Part shown: piece by piece, positions 21,665 through 29,155 of the stretch
Numbering within the stretch: position 1 is the first letter of the stretch
How the letters are laid out: the number at the start of each line of letters is the position of its first letter
From: Thauera butanivorans NBRC 103042
GTDB lineage: Bacteria; Pseudomonadota; Gammaproteobacteria; Burkholderiales; Rhodocyclaceae
NCBI RefSeq assembly: GCF_001591165.1
Contig: NZ_BCUG01000004.1
Location: 124,001-188,000 of the forward strand
Length of the DNA stretch: 64,000 bases
Direction: 5' to 3'
The notes under the pieces: generated by a model
Told to the model about the DNA's origin: nothing
Databases searched by the model: none
Seen by the model: only the letters and a program-made list of their open reading frames with translations
Program-made: the position numbers and the translations under genes

Positions 21665-22081
21665 ATGCCCTCCGCAAGCACCATGCTTCGGCCCGTCAAT
21701 CCTGCGGGCGCCGTTATCCCCGGCATTTCCTCTGCCGTCGTCGTTGAGAGCGGCAGGATGATGTTCCTGTCCGGGCACGTGCCAATGGATGCGGGCGGCG
21801 CAGTTCTTCCGCCAGACCTTGAAAGCCAACTGGACCAGGTATTCAAGAACCTGAGCGCAACGCTGGAAGCGGCAGGCGCAACACCTCGCCAACTGGCGCG
21901 TATCACGATTTATGTGCGCGATTTCCAGGCGGATCAACTGCCCGCCATCCGCCGCGCACGAGACCGCTTCATCGACCAGGAACGGCCTCCCGCCAGTACA
22001 TTGATCGGCGCGGCAGAGCTGTTCCATCCCAATGTACTGGTCGAGATGGATGCGATTGCTGTGCTGCCGCCGGATGCCTGA
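21665..22081 (+). CDS. RidA-like (YjgF/YER057c/UK114) family protein
   Basis: The start at ATG 21665 follows a perfect AGGAGG at 21651-21656 with 8-base spacing and gives 138 residues. An upstream in-frame ATG at 21569 would add 32 residues that look like a signal peptide (MLSAALLLSANALA), so a secreted form is possible. The family is recognised by MMFLSGHVPMDAGG, ARITIYVRDF and NVLVEMDAIAVL. Classical RidA has an arginine in PARS that is needed for imine hydrolysis; the equivalent here reads PPAST, so it probably belongs to a Rid subgroup without that activity. The substrate is unknown. Confidence 0.82.
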   Translation: MPSASTMLRPVNPAGAVIPGISSAVVVESGRMMFLSGHVPMDAGGAVLPPDLESQLDQVFKNLSATLEAAGATPRQLARITIYVRDFQADQLPAIRRARDRFIDQERPPASTLIGAAELFHPNVLVEMDAIAVLPPDA

Positions 22082-22154
22082 TTTCCCTCGGTACACCGGA
22101 ATCCATTGAAAGGAGATTCACCCATGGATCGACCCGCACGATGAGCCGATCCAT

Positions 22155-22367
22155 GTGCAGCGCGATGGCCGCAGCGAAACCGTCACCCTGACCGGCATGA
22201 AAGTCAAAGCTCGCAATCTGGCCGACGGGCGCTGGTTCTGGGTCATCCTCGGCAGCGACGAAAAACCGATGGTGTTCGAGCGCGACATCGTATGGATCAC
22301 CTTCCCAGGCCATCGCAAGACCGAGAAGTGGCTGCATGACGGCTGGCTCAGGGAGCAAGGCCGGTAG
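22155..22367 (+). CDS. Small hypothetical protein
   Basis: About 70 residues, basic and tryptophan-rich (ADGRWFWVILGSDEKPMVFE, then GHRKTEKWLHDGWL). The only start in frame is GTG 22155, with no good ribosome site. A strong site (AGGAGA) and ATG lie at 22112-22126 but one frame off, and the in-frame residues between them (PWIDPHDEPIHV) look protein-like. A frameshift near the start may therefore have occurred. No family is recognised. Confidence 0.4.
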   Translation: MQRDGRSETVTLTGMKVKARNLADGRWFWVILGSDEKPMVFERDIVWITFPGHRKTEKWLHDGWLREQGR

Positions 22368-22448
22368 ATCGGGACGATCCCCTGGCAGTGCGGTGCCAGA
22401 CCCTTTCAGCCCGTCAGATTTCCGGGCCAGCATGGATACATGACTGAC

Positions 22449-23378
22449 TCATGGATTCGCATCCAATGCGGCATGCCACTGGTGCAACTGCTGGGCGGTG
22501 GCGGTTACGCCGCCGCACACTACCACCAGCACATCAGCGGCATCGGCCAATGCGCCAGCCTGCCCGTAGGCCACCGCCAGGCTGGCACCGCAGGCGGGCT
22601 CCACCAGCATCCGATGGTCGTCGAGGAAGCGCTCGCACGCCTGCACGGCAGCCTGGTCGCTGACCACCGCGGGCCGTACCGGATGCTGCTGCGCCAGGGT
22701 GAATGCATGCTTGCATACCTGTCGCGCGCCCAGCGACGTGGCGATGCTGGTGATGGCATCCAGCGCGATGCGCTCGTTTGCCGCGAGCGAACGCGCCAGC
22801 GCATCGGCGCCAGCCGTTTCTGCGGCGACGATGGGCACGTCCTGCCAGCCATTGCGGCGCAAGCCTTCCACCACACCGCAGAACAGGCCGCCGCCGCCCA
22901 CCGACAGCACGATGGCATCGGGCTTGGTGCCGGCCGCCGCCACCTCGTCGATCAGGGTGGCATGGCCTTGCCAAAGCAGCGGGTCATCGAACGGGTGAAG
23001 GAAGGCGTCTTCCTCGCCCAGCAGGGATTGCGCCAGCGCATGGGCTTCATGCCAAGCCGCTCCATGTACGACCAATTCCGCGCCTTGTGCGCGGATCAAG
23101 GCCCGGGCTCGCTCAGTGGTGGTTTCCGGCACCACCACGACGACCGGCACGGACAGGCAGCGGCCGGCATAGGCCACGGCGATACCGGCATTGCCGCCGG
23201 AAGAGGACACGAAACGGCGCTTGCCCGTTCGTGCGTGCGCTTTGCAGGCCGCGCCGATACCACGAATCTTGAAGGAGCCCGAAGGCTGCAAGTTGTCGAG
23301 CTTGAGCCTGATGCGCCGGCCTGCGGCCTGGCTCAGGGAATCGGATGCGATCAGCGGGGTTTCGATGTGCAAAGGCAT
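22449..23378 (-). CDS. PLP-dependent serine/threonine dehydratase-like enzyme
   Basis: A 309-residue fold-type II PLP enzyme of the serine/threonine dehydratase group, without the C-terminal regulatory ACT domain of IlvA. Seen are the Schiff-base lysine in SGSFKIRGIGAACK, the SSSGGNAGIAVAYAG phosphate/asparagine loop, and the glycine-rich SVGGGGLFCGV. ATG 23378 is chosen over an upstream TTG in the same frame. It resembles catabolic L-serine deaminases of the animal SDH type. Exact substrate (serine, threonine or a hydroxy-analogue) cannot be decided. It stands alone on the minus strand. Confidence 0.88.
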   Translation of the reverse strand: MPLHIETPLIASDSLSQAAGRRIRLKLDNLQPSGSFKIRGIGAACKAHARTGKRRFVSSSGGNAGIAVAYAGRCLSVPVVVVVPETTTERARALIRAQGAELVVHGAAWHEAHALAQSLLGEEDAFLHPFDDPLLWQGHATLIDEVAAAGTKPDAIVLSVGGGGLFCGVVEGLRRNGWQDVPIVAAETAGADALARSLAANERIALDAITSIATSLGARQVCKHAFTLAQQHPVRPAVVSDQAAVQACERFLDDHRMLVEPACGASLAVAYGQAGALADAADVLVVVCGGVTATAQQLHQWHAALDANP

Positions 23379-23449
23379 GGGCAAGCAGAAAATCAGAAAA
23401 GCGGATAATAAATGACTCCGGGCCAGGCAAGATCCCGGCGGGAAAACGC

Positions 23450-23600
23450 TCAGCCCTCGGCCTCGCTTGCGTAGCGCGCGCGTAGCTCGCGCTTGAGCAG
23501 CTTGCCCGAAGCATTGCGCGGCATGTCCTCGACAAAGAACACGCGCTTGGGCACCTTGAACGAAGCGAGCCTGGTGGGCACGTAGGCAATCAAGTCCTCC
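23450..23600 (-). pseudogene. Acyl-CoA synthetase (AMP-binding), C-terminal remnant
   Basis: About 50 residues on the minus strand read LASFKVPKRVFFVEDMPRNA followed by SGKLLKREL and a native-looking stop at 23450. This is the last part of the C-terminal lid domain of an AMP-forming acyl-CoA synthetase, including the catalytic lysine in SGK. Everything before it is missing: upstream the frame runs into the end of the dodecin gene at 23619. It was presumably joined to this place by a deletion or transfer. Confidence 0.75.
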
Positions 23601-23618
23601 GCCGCCCGCCCACAGACC

Positions 23619-23831
23619 TCAATCGGCTTCGAGCCGGAAGCCGATCTTCAGCGTGACCTGGAAGTGCGCCACCTTGCCATCGACGACGTGGCCGCGGGTT
23701 TCCACCACTTCGAACCAGTCGATGTGGCGGATGGACTGCGCCGCAGCCTCGATGGCGTTGCGAATGGCGGCATCGCTGCCCTCGTGGGACGAGCCGACGA
23801 CCTCGACGAGCTTATAGACGTGATCGGACAT
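23619..23831 (-). CDS. Dodecin flavoprotein
   Basis: A 70-residue dodecin, a small protein that forms a twelve-subunit sphere storing FMN or riboflavin-type flavins and CoA. The sequence MSDHVYKLVEVVGSS, SIRHIDWFEVVETRG and VAHFQVTLKIGFRLE shows the beta-alpha-beta-beta pattern and the flavin-stacking Trp. The start follows AGGAGG at 23837-23842. An acyl-CoA synthetase remnant abuts its 3' end, and a small membrane protein lies upstream on the same strand. Confidence 0.93.
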   Translation of the reverse strand: MSDHVYKLVEVVGSSHEGSDAAIRNAIEAAAQSIRHIDWFEVVETRGHVVDGKVAHFQVTLKIGFRLEAD

Positions 23832-23872
23832 GTGAGCCTCCTCTTGGTGGTGAGGCCGGGGAATCGGCCTTC

Positions 23873-24010
23873 TCAGTTCGAATCGCCATCGCAATGGCTG
23901 GAAGACACTTGCCGCACTTCGAAATTCCGCACCGAAGAACGGTAGGCACGTACGCCGAGCACTGCCACCGCGATGAGGATGCCGATGAAAACGATGAGTT
24001 TGAATGCCAT
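23873..24010 (-). CDS. Small single-span membrane protein
   Basis: A 45-residue protein with one hydrophobic helix near the N-terminus (MAFKLIVFIGILIAVAVLGV) and a basic, then acidic tail. It lies 41 bases upstream of dodecin on the same strand. No family is recognised. The ATG at 24010 follows a weak GGAG-like site. A short membrane protein of this kind is easily missed by gene finders; expression is not proven. Confidence 0.5.
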   Translation of the reverse strand: MAFKLIVFIGILIAVAVLGVRAYRSSVRNFEVRQVSSSHCDGDSN

Positions 24011-24117
24011 GTCAGTCGGTCCCGTTCGCTCCTGAAACGCCCCTTTCGCCTCAGGCGCGGCCAATGCCTTCAGTGTAGCCGCACATCTCCGCTCGCGCCT
24101 GCCGCAGCGCGTCGCTC

Positions 24118-24780
24118 TCAGCCGGCATTCGCCTCCAGCCAGGCCGCCCTCTCCAGCCAGCGCCCGGCCTTGTCCGCCGCAAGTCCCGGTGCCGCTGCGA
24201 TGCGGCGCAGCGCCGCAGGATCGGGCCGGTGCGCCGTCACCGTGTCCCAGTATTCGGCCAGCGTCAGCCAGGGATTCGGCCGTTCGAGCAGTTCGATGCC
24301 ATCCCCGGCACACAGGCAGCCTTCCCGCAGTACCCGGTAATACCAACCGGTGACGCCCGCGGCCTCGACGAAGCGCGAGGCGTCCTTCACCTTCAGCCGC
24401 AGGTCGATCTTCCAGCATGGCGAGCGCGGCTGGCTGACCTGCACGTGCGCCTCGCCGATGCGCAGCACGTCGCCGATGCAGATGTCGTGCTCGCTCAGGC
24501 CGCGCGTGCTGATGTTTTCGCCCAATACCCCCGGCCCGACGATCGGCGCGCACTGCGGCCACTCCTCGGCCAGCAGCGCGTAGTGCTCGGCCGGATAGTG
24601 ATGCAGCGCCTTGTCCGGCCCGCCGTGGTGGCGCAGGTCGGCCTGCTCGTCTCCCGCCAGCCCGGTCGTGCCCAGTTGGACCGGGCCGTCGACCGCCGAC
24701 TTGAAGATTCCGCTGGCCTCGCCTTCGGGCAGCATCAGCCGCACGCGTCCGACGAAGACCTGATCGACCGTGCTTTTCAT
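24118..24780 (-). CDS. MOSC-domain protein (YiiM-like)
   Basis: A 220-residue MOSC protein resembling E. coli YiiM, which reduces N-hydroxylated compounds using a molybdenum cofactor. Features are GLAGDEQADLRHHGGPDKAL, GPGVLGENISTRGL and the cofactor cysteine region QPRSPCWKIDLRL, followed by the YiiM C-terminal 3-alpha domain. The start MKSTVDQVF at 24780 is chosen because the longer in-frame extension (to 25149) lacks family similarity. It appears to be a single gene; nothing in the sequence shows its regulation. Confidence 0.92.
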   Translation of the reverse strand: MKSTVDQVFVGRVRLMLPEGEASGIFKSAVDGPVQLGTTGLAGDEQADLRHHGGPDKALHHYPAEHYALLAEEWPQCAPIVGPGVLGENISTRGLSEHDICIGDVLRIGEAHVQVSQPRSPCWKIDLRLKVKDASRFVEAAGVTGWYYRVLREGCLCAGDGIELLERPNPWLTLAEYWDTVTAHRPDPAALRRIAAAPGLAADKAGRWLERAAWLEANAG

Positions 24781-25010
24781 CGCTTCTCCATGGATCGGAA
24801 CAGGGGAAATCAGCTTACCTGAACCCGCCCCGCCCGGGCCATCGAAGACGCGCTTGCGTGCCGATGGCGGCGCCACAGCGCGATCGCCCGACCGCGCATA
24901 GTGGATGTAGAGCGATGCATTCCAAGCCACGCGATTTAACCATCGGCAGGCTTCCTGGTGTACGCGCCAGAAATTCTTGGAATGATCCTCACTGCCCTGA
25001 TCATCGCCTA

Positions 25011-25040
25011 CGCACAACCCGGCCAAAGCCGGGTTGTGCG
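25011..25040 (-). terminator. Perfect 13-bp hairpin after the PEP-CTERM gene
   Basis: CGCACAACCCGGC (25011-25023) and its exact complement (25028-25040) enclose a CAAA loop, 17 bases past the stop at 25058 on the minus strand. No T-run follows on the minus strand, so it could also act as an mRNA-stabilising hairpin. The stretch 24781-25010 holds nothing else that I recognise. Confidence 0.55.
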
Positions 25041-25057
25041 TGCAATCGAAGCTGAGA

Positions 25058-25969
25058 TCAGTGCTTGCGGCGGCGAGCAGCAGCCAAACCAACCAGGCCC
25101 AGGCAGGCCAGGGCCAGCGAGCCGGGCTCGGGCACCTTGCCGGGCTCAACCGGGATATCGATCGTGTCGAGCGAGCCGCCCATCACGTATGCGTAGTTCC
25201 ACACAACGGTATCGCCGCTCAACAGATCACCCAGGTTGAATGCCAGGCCGATGCCATGGTCGCCAGAACTGGAGTTGCCCTGGTTGCCGCCAGCCAGATA
25301 GGCATCCGGATCGGTCACCGAGCAGCAGACGCCGACGATGCCCGTGTTGTGCGCGATCGGGCCCGAATAGAACAGGCCCAGCGGGTAGCCGGAGATCGCG
25401 CCGAGCGAGCCGACGAAGTCCTCCAGCGAAACGCCCTGATCCGCAATGCCACGCTGGTTGTTCGTGGCCGCGCTACCGCCCGAGTAGTTGTCCGGATCGG
25501 GATCGACGGCGCGCGAGATGCGCACGTTGTCCAGGTTCGCGTTCGCAGTGAACGTGGTCTGGATGTTCACGCGCTGGTCGCCTTCGTTGAAGTAGAACAG
25601 GTGCGTCAGCGAGAACAGGTTGGTCGTCGTGCTCCAGGTGGCGCCGAAGTCGAACGAGCCGCTTGCCACCGACGTGGTACCGGAAAGCGACAAGCCGCCA
25701 GAGTTGGAATTCGAGTACGAGCGCGCGGAACCAGTGGAATCCGTCAACCTGATGCCGAAGCCTTCAAAGGGAATCCCGGGCGACACGTAATCCTTGTCAG
25801 CAGGGAAGTTGCCGGTGCCGGTGGGGTCAAAGCGCAAAGAATTGAACACCCCCCCATCGGTAATATTCACCCGCACAGATTGGGATTCGAGCAGGACCGG
25901 CGCAGCCAGGGTCGTGCCGGACGTCAGCGCGGCAGCAAGGGCCGCAATACTCAAGGTAAAAATTTTCAT
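25058..25969 (-). CDS. PEP-CTERM sorting-domain exported protein
   Basis: A 303-residue exported protein. It has a signal peptide (MKIFTLSIAALAAALTSG, cleaved after TLA or nearby), then a Ser/Thr/Gly/Asn-rich beta-type body, and ends in a PEP-CTERM signal: VPEPG at 279-283, a hydrophobic helix and the basic tail ARRRKH. Such tails are recognised by the exosortase/EpsH system in Gram-negative, exopolysaccharide-producing bacteria. No exosortase lies in the window. Body composition (low Lys, many Ser/Asn) differs from the neighbours, as is usual for such surface proteins. Function beyond sorting is unknown. Confidence 0.93.
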   Translation of the reverse strand: MKIFTLSIAALAAALTSGTTLAAPVLLESQSVRVNITDGGVFNSLRFDPTGTGNFPADKDYVSPGIPFEGFGIRLTDSTGSARSYSNSNSGGLSLSGTTSVASGSFDFGATWSTTTNLFSLTHLFYFNEGDQRVNIQTTFTANANLDNVRISRAVDPDPDNYSGGSAATNNQRGIADQGVSLEDFVGSLGAISGYPLGLFYSGPIAHNTGIVGVCCSVTDPDAYLAGGNQGNSSSGDHGIGLAFNLGDLLSGDTVVWNYAYVMGGSLDTIDIPVEPGKVPEPGSLALACLGLVGLAAARRRKH

Positions 25970-26068
25970 GAGCGCCTCTTTGTGAATCGAAGTACGTGAC
26001 AAATTGACTGACCAGGATGGAGGACAGGCCGCACACCGACTAGCAAACGGCATGCCATCTTATAAAAA

Positions 26069-26100
26069 TCAATAAAATCAAAATCTTGTGATTTTATTGA
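26069..26100. promoter_or_regulatory. AT-rich dyad in the gap between the PEP-CTERM and cytochrome genes
   Basis: TCAATAAAATCA (26069-26080) and TGATTTTATTGA (26089-26100) are a perfect 12-bp inverted repeat separated by 8 bases. The surroundings (26058-26140) are strongly AT-rich in a GC-rich genome. It lies about 100 bases upstream of the PEP-CTERM start and 265 before the cytochrome start, inside a 395-base gap with no gene seen. It could be an operator or promoter element of the PEP-CTERM gene; a foreign-DNA scar is an alternative. Confidence 0.5.
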
Positions 26101-26364
26101 TGATTTCAATACTATAACTGTAATAAATTTCGACATCACCGCGGTCTGGTTGAATACCCCGCGCTGAGCCCGCGCGTAGAAAGTTCAAACGCCATTCTGT
26201 CCGTGGCGAAAACCCATCGGCATCCCGCCTTCGTGTAGCCATGGCCAGCAAGCTGCCGGGCCCAAGCCCGACAGGCCGCTAGGGAGATTTTCTTATATTT
26301 CTTCCCTGAACAAGGAAATAAGCTCCCGGCAAGTCAAATCGTCATGAGCCAAAGGGAGCTTTCC

Positions 26365-28443
26365 ATGAATACGCGAGCGATCCTGCGAACGGTCGGCATC
26401 GGCTGTTCGCTGTTGCTGGCCTCCTCTGCCGCATCGGCCGGCACGGCGCAGGCCGATGCGGTCAAGCGCGGCGAATACATTGCCCGCATGGGCGACTGCG
26501 TCGCCTGTCACACCGCGCCCGGCGGCAAGCCGATGGCCGGCGGGCTGGCGCTGGAGACGCCGTTCGGCACCCTGTATTCCACCAACATCACGCCCGACGG
26601 CAAGACCGGCATCGGCCGATACACCTTCGAGCAGTTCGACCGCGCGATGCGCAAGGGCGTGGCCGCCGACGGCCACAACCTGTACCCGGCCATGCCCTAC
26701 CCGTCCTACGCCAGGATGACCGCGCAGGACATGCGCGACCTGTACGCCTACATGCTGAACGGCGTCGAGCCGGTCGAACAGGCGAACAAGGAGAACGACA
26801 TGGACTGGCCCTTCAGCATGCGCTGGGGCCTGTCGCTGTGGAATGCCGTCTTCCTCGACGACGAGGCATTCGAGCCGGTCGCGAACGAATCGAAACAATG
26901 GAACCGCGGCGCCTACATCGTGCAGAGCCTGGGCCACTGCGGCGCCTGCCACACGCCGCGCGGCTTCGCTTTCCAGGAAAAGACGATGAGCGACCAGGGC
27001 GGCAAGGGCGCCATGTTCCTGGCCGGAGAGACCGTCGAAGGCTGGCGCGCGCTGAGCCTGCGCAACCTGTGGACGCCGGAGGACACCGCCGAGATGCTCA
27101 AGACCGGCCGCAACAAGCACGGCACCGTCTCGGGCAACATGGTGGACGTCGTGCAGCACAGCACCCAGTACATGACGGACGAGGATCTGCTGGCCATGGG
27201 CGTGTATCTGAAGTCGCTGCCGGCGGGCAAGGACGACCTGCCGATGCAGGTGGCCCGAGGTCCGGCGCCGGACATCGTCCCGCTGCCGGCGGGCATGGGC
27301 GCAGCCCCGGACGACGACGTGCCGACCAACATCTTCACCACCCGCGGCGGCCTGGGCTACCTGCAGTTCTGCGCCGACTGCCACCGTGCCAACGGCGACG
27401 GCGTACCCAATGTGTTTCCGCCGCTGACCGGCAACCACACGCTGCAGTCGCAGGACCCGGCCACGCTGGTCCGCATCATGCTCACCGGCTGGCGTGCACC
27501 GGTGACCGAAAGCCATCCGCGGCCGCTGACGATGCCGGCGTTCGCGCAGCTGGGCGACGCGGAAATCGCCGACATCCTGAACTTCACCCGCCGCAGCTGG
27601 GGCCGCCCCGACGCGCGTGAAATCACCGTCGATGATGTCGGCAACACACGCAAGCACCTCGATGCCAAGGGCACCAGCGACCGGCCGTTCGAAACGCCGC
27701 GGCTGGCCGACATGCTGAAGGAAGCGAACGCCGAACAGCTCGTGCTCGGCGCACGCCTGAACATCGACACCGCCCGCATGCTGCCCGACCACGTCGGCGC
27801 AGCGATGAACTGCGCCAGCTGCCACCTGAACGCCGGCACCGTGGCAGATGGCTCACCCTACGTCGGCGTGTCGGCCTTCTTCCCCAGCTATGGCGCCCGC
27901 GCGGGCCGCGAAATCACGCTGGAAGAGCGCATCAACGGCTGCTTCCTGCGCTCGATGAACGGCAAGGCTCTGCCCAAGGAGTCGGACGAGATGAAGGCGA
28001 TGGTCGCCTACTTCGACTGGATGAAGCGCGAGACCAAGCCCGAAGACCGCGTCGAAGGCCGGGGCATCGGCAGGATCGACCGCAGCATCGTGCCCGACCC
28101 CGACAACGGCAAGCTGATCTACGCCGCCCAGTGCGCCGTCTGCCACGGCGACGAAGGCGGAGGCATCAAGGACGCCAAGGGCCGCTGGGTCTATCCGCCG
28201 CTGGGAGGCGAACACTCCTTCAACATCGGCGCCGGCATGGCCCGCATCTACACTGCCGCGGCCTTCGTCAAGCGCAACATGCCGATCGCCTTCCACGGCA
28301 GCTTCCCGCTCGGCCAGGGCGGGCTGTCCGATCAGGAAGCGGTGGACGTGGCGGCCTGGTTCAGCCACCTGCCGCGCCCGGACTTCGCACCCAAGATCAA
28401 TGACTGGCCCAAGGGCGGCAAGCCGAGCGACGCGCGCTATTGA
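26365..28443 (+). CDS. Five-haem cytochrome c: AdhB-like triheme part fused to TsdA-like diheme part
   Basis: A 692-residue exported protein with a signal peptide (cleaved near SAASAG) and five CxxCH haem sites at residues 45 (CVACH), 192 (CGACH), 336 (CADCH), 483 (CASCH) and 590 (CAVCH). The first three lie in a region like the cytochrome subunit of alcohol/gluconate dehydrogenases (AdhB type, about 1-430). The last two lie in a region like thiosulfate dehydrogenase TsdA: INGCFLRSMNGKALP, which holds a Cys where TsdA has its haem-ligand Cys, and FNIGAGMARIYTAAAFVKRN. The fusion is about the sum of the two families. No dehydrogenase subunit is adjacent. The start ATG 26365 follows GGGAG. Oxidation of thiosulfate or reduction of tetrathionate is inferred. 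Confidence 0.88.
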   Translation: MNTRAILRTVGIGCSLLLASSAASAGTAQADAVKRGEYIARMGDCVACHTAPGGKPMAGGLALETPFGTLYSTNITPDGKTGIGRYTFEQFDRAMRKGVAADGHNLYPAMPYPSYARMTAQDMRDLYAYMLNGVEPVEQANKENDMDWPFSMRWGLSLWNAVFLDDEAFEPVANESKQWNRGAYIVQSLGHCGACHTPRGFAFQEKTMSDQGGKGAMFLAGETVEGWRALSLRNLWTPEDTAEMLKTGRNKHGTVSGNMVDVVQHSTQYMTDEDLLAMGVYLKSLPAGKDDLPMQVARGPAPDIVPLPAGMGAAPDDDVPTNIFTTRGGLGYLQFCADCHRANGDGVPNVFPPLTGNHTLQSQDPATLVRIMLTGWRAPVTESHPRPLTMPAFAQLGDAEIADILNFTRRSWGRPDAREITVDDVGNTRKHLDAKGTSDRPFETPRLADMLKEANAEQLVLGARLNIDTARMLPDHVGAAMNCASCHLNAGTVADGSPYVGVSAFFPSYGARAGREITLEERINGCFLRSMNGKALPKESDEMKAMVAYFDWMKRETKPEDRVEGRGIGRIDRSIVPDPDNGKLIYAAQCAVCHGDEGGGIKDAKGRWVYPPLGGEHSFNIGAGMARIYTAAAFVKRNMPIAFHGSFPLGQGGLSDQEAVDVAAWFSHLPRPDFAPKINDWPKGGKPSDARY

Positions 28444-28480
28444 CGGACGAGCGAATATCGTGAGGTAAGAGTAAAACCAA

Positions 28481-28504
28481 GCCGGCAGAAATGCCGGCCT
28501 TTTT
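28481..28504 (+). terminator. Rho-independent terminator after the five-haem cytochrome
   Basis: GCCGGCA (28481-28487), loop GAAA, TGCCGGC (28492-28498), then C and TTTTT. It separates the cytochrome from the convergent response-regulator gene. Confidence 0.85.
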
Positions 28505-28513
28505 CCTGCCCAC

Positions 28514-29155
28514 TCAATCCAGCGCCCCCGGATCGGCCCGCAGGAACAGCCGCGCCAGTTCCGCCGCGGAGGACACCCCCGCCTTTTCCATCACGTGCTG
28601 GCGGTGGATATGCACGGTCTTTTCGCTGATGCCCAGTTCGGCGGCGATCAGTTTGTTGGGCTGGCCGCGTGCGACCAGGTAGGCGACTTCCTGTTCGCGC
28701 GGCGACAGATGGCTCAGCGCGCTGCGGGCGGCTTCACGGCGGGCGATCTCGTCGAGCATGTCGGCGCAGCGGCGCACCGCGGCGGCGACGGCGTCGAGCA
28801 CCGCCTGGTCGTTGAACGGCTTCTCGATGAAATCGCAGGCACCGCTTTTCATCGCCTGCACCGCCATCGACACCTCGGCGTGCCCGGTCATGAACAGGAT
28901 GGGTGCGTCGAAGCCGCGCTCGCGCAATACCTGCTGCAGTTCCAGGCCGCTCATCGCCGGCATGCGGATGTCGAGCAGCAGGCAGCAAGGCCGTGCCGGA
29001 CGGGAGCGGTCGCCGATTTCGCCGAGGAAGGATTCGGCCGATTCGAACAAGCGCACCGGCCAGCCTTCGGCTTCGAGCAGGAAACGCAGCGAGCGGCACA
29101 GCGCGGGATCGTCGTCCACCACGTAGACGAGCGCGTCTTCAGTCGGAAACGGCAT
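28514..29155 (-). CDS. TtrR/FixJ-type response regulator
   Basis: A 213-residue response regulator. The receiver domain has the acidic pocket VVDDD and the phospho-acceptor Asp62 in LLLDIRMPAMSG, with Lys in FIEKPF. The C-terminal LuxR/NarL-type helix-turn-helix has SPREQEVAYLVARGQPNKLI and AELGISEKTVHIHRQ. Its start overlaps the end of the sensor kinase gene by 17 bases, so the two are a cognate pair. The order and sensor type resemble TtrSR. It is convergent with the cytochrome gene, a possible target. Confidence 0.9.
   Translation of the reverse strand: MPFPTEDALVYVVDDDPALCRSLRFLLEAEGWPVRLFESAESFLGEIGDRSRPARPCCLLLDIRMPAMSGLELQQVLRERGFDAPILFMTGHAEVSMAVQAMKSGACDFIEKPFNDQAVLDAVAAAVRRCADMLDEIARREAARSALSHLSPREQEVAYLVARGQPNKLIAAELGISEKTVHIHRQHVMEKAGVSSAAELARLFLRADPGALD

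Noticed and set aside
24781-25057. Possible small RNA gene around the 25011-25040 hairpin
   Set aside because: A 13-bp hairpin after a stop codon is explained by termination or message protection; no promoter or second structure was seen.
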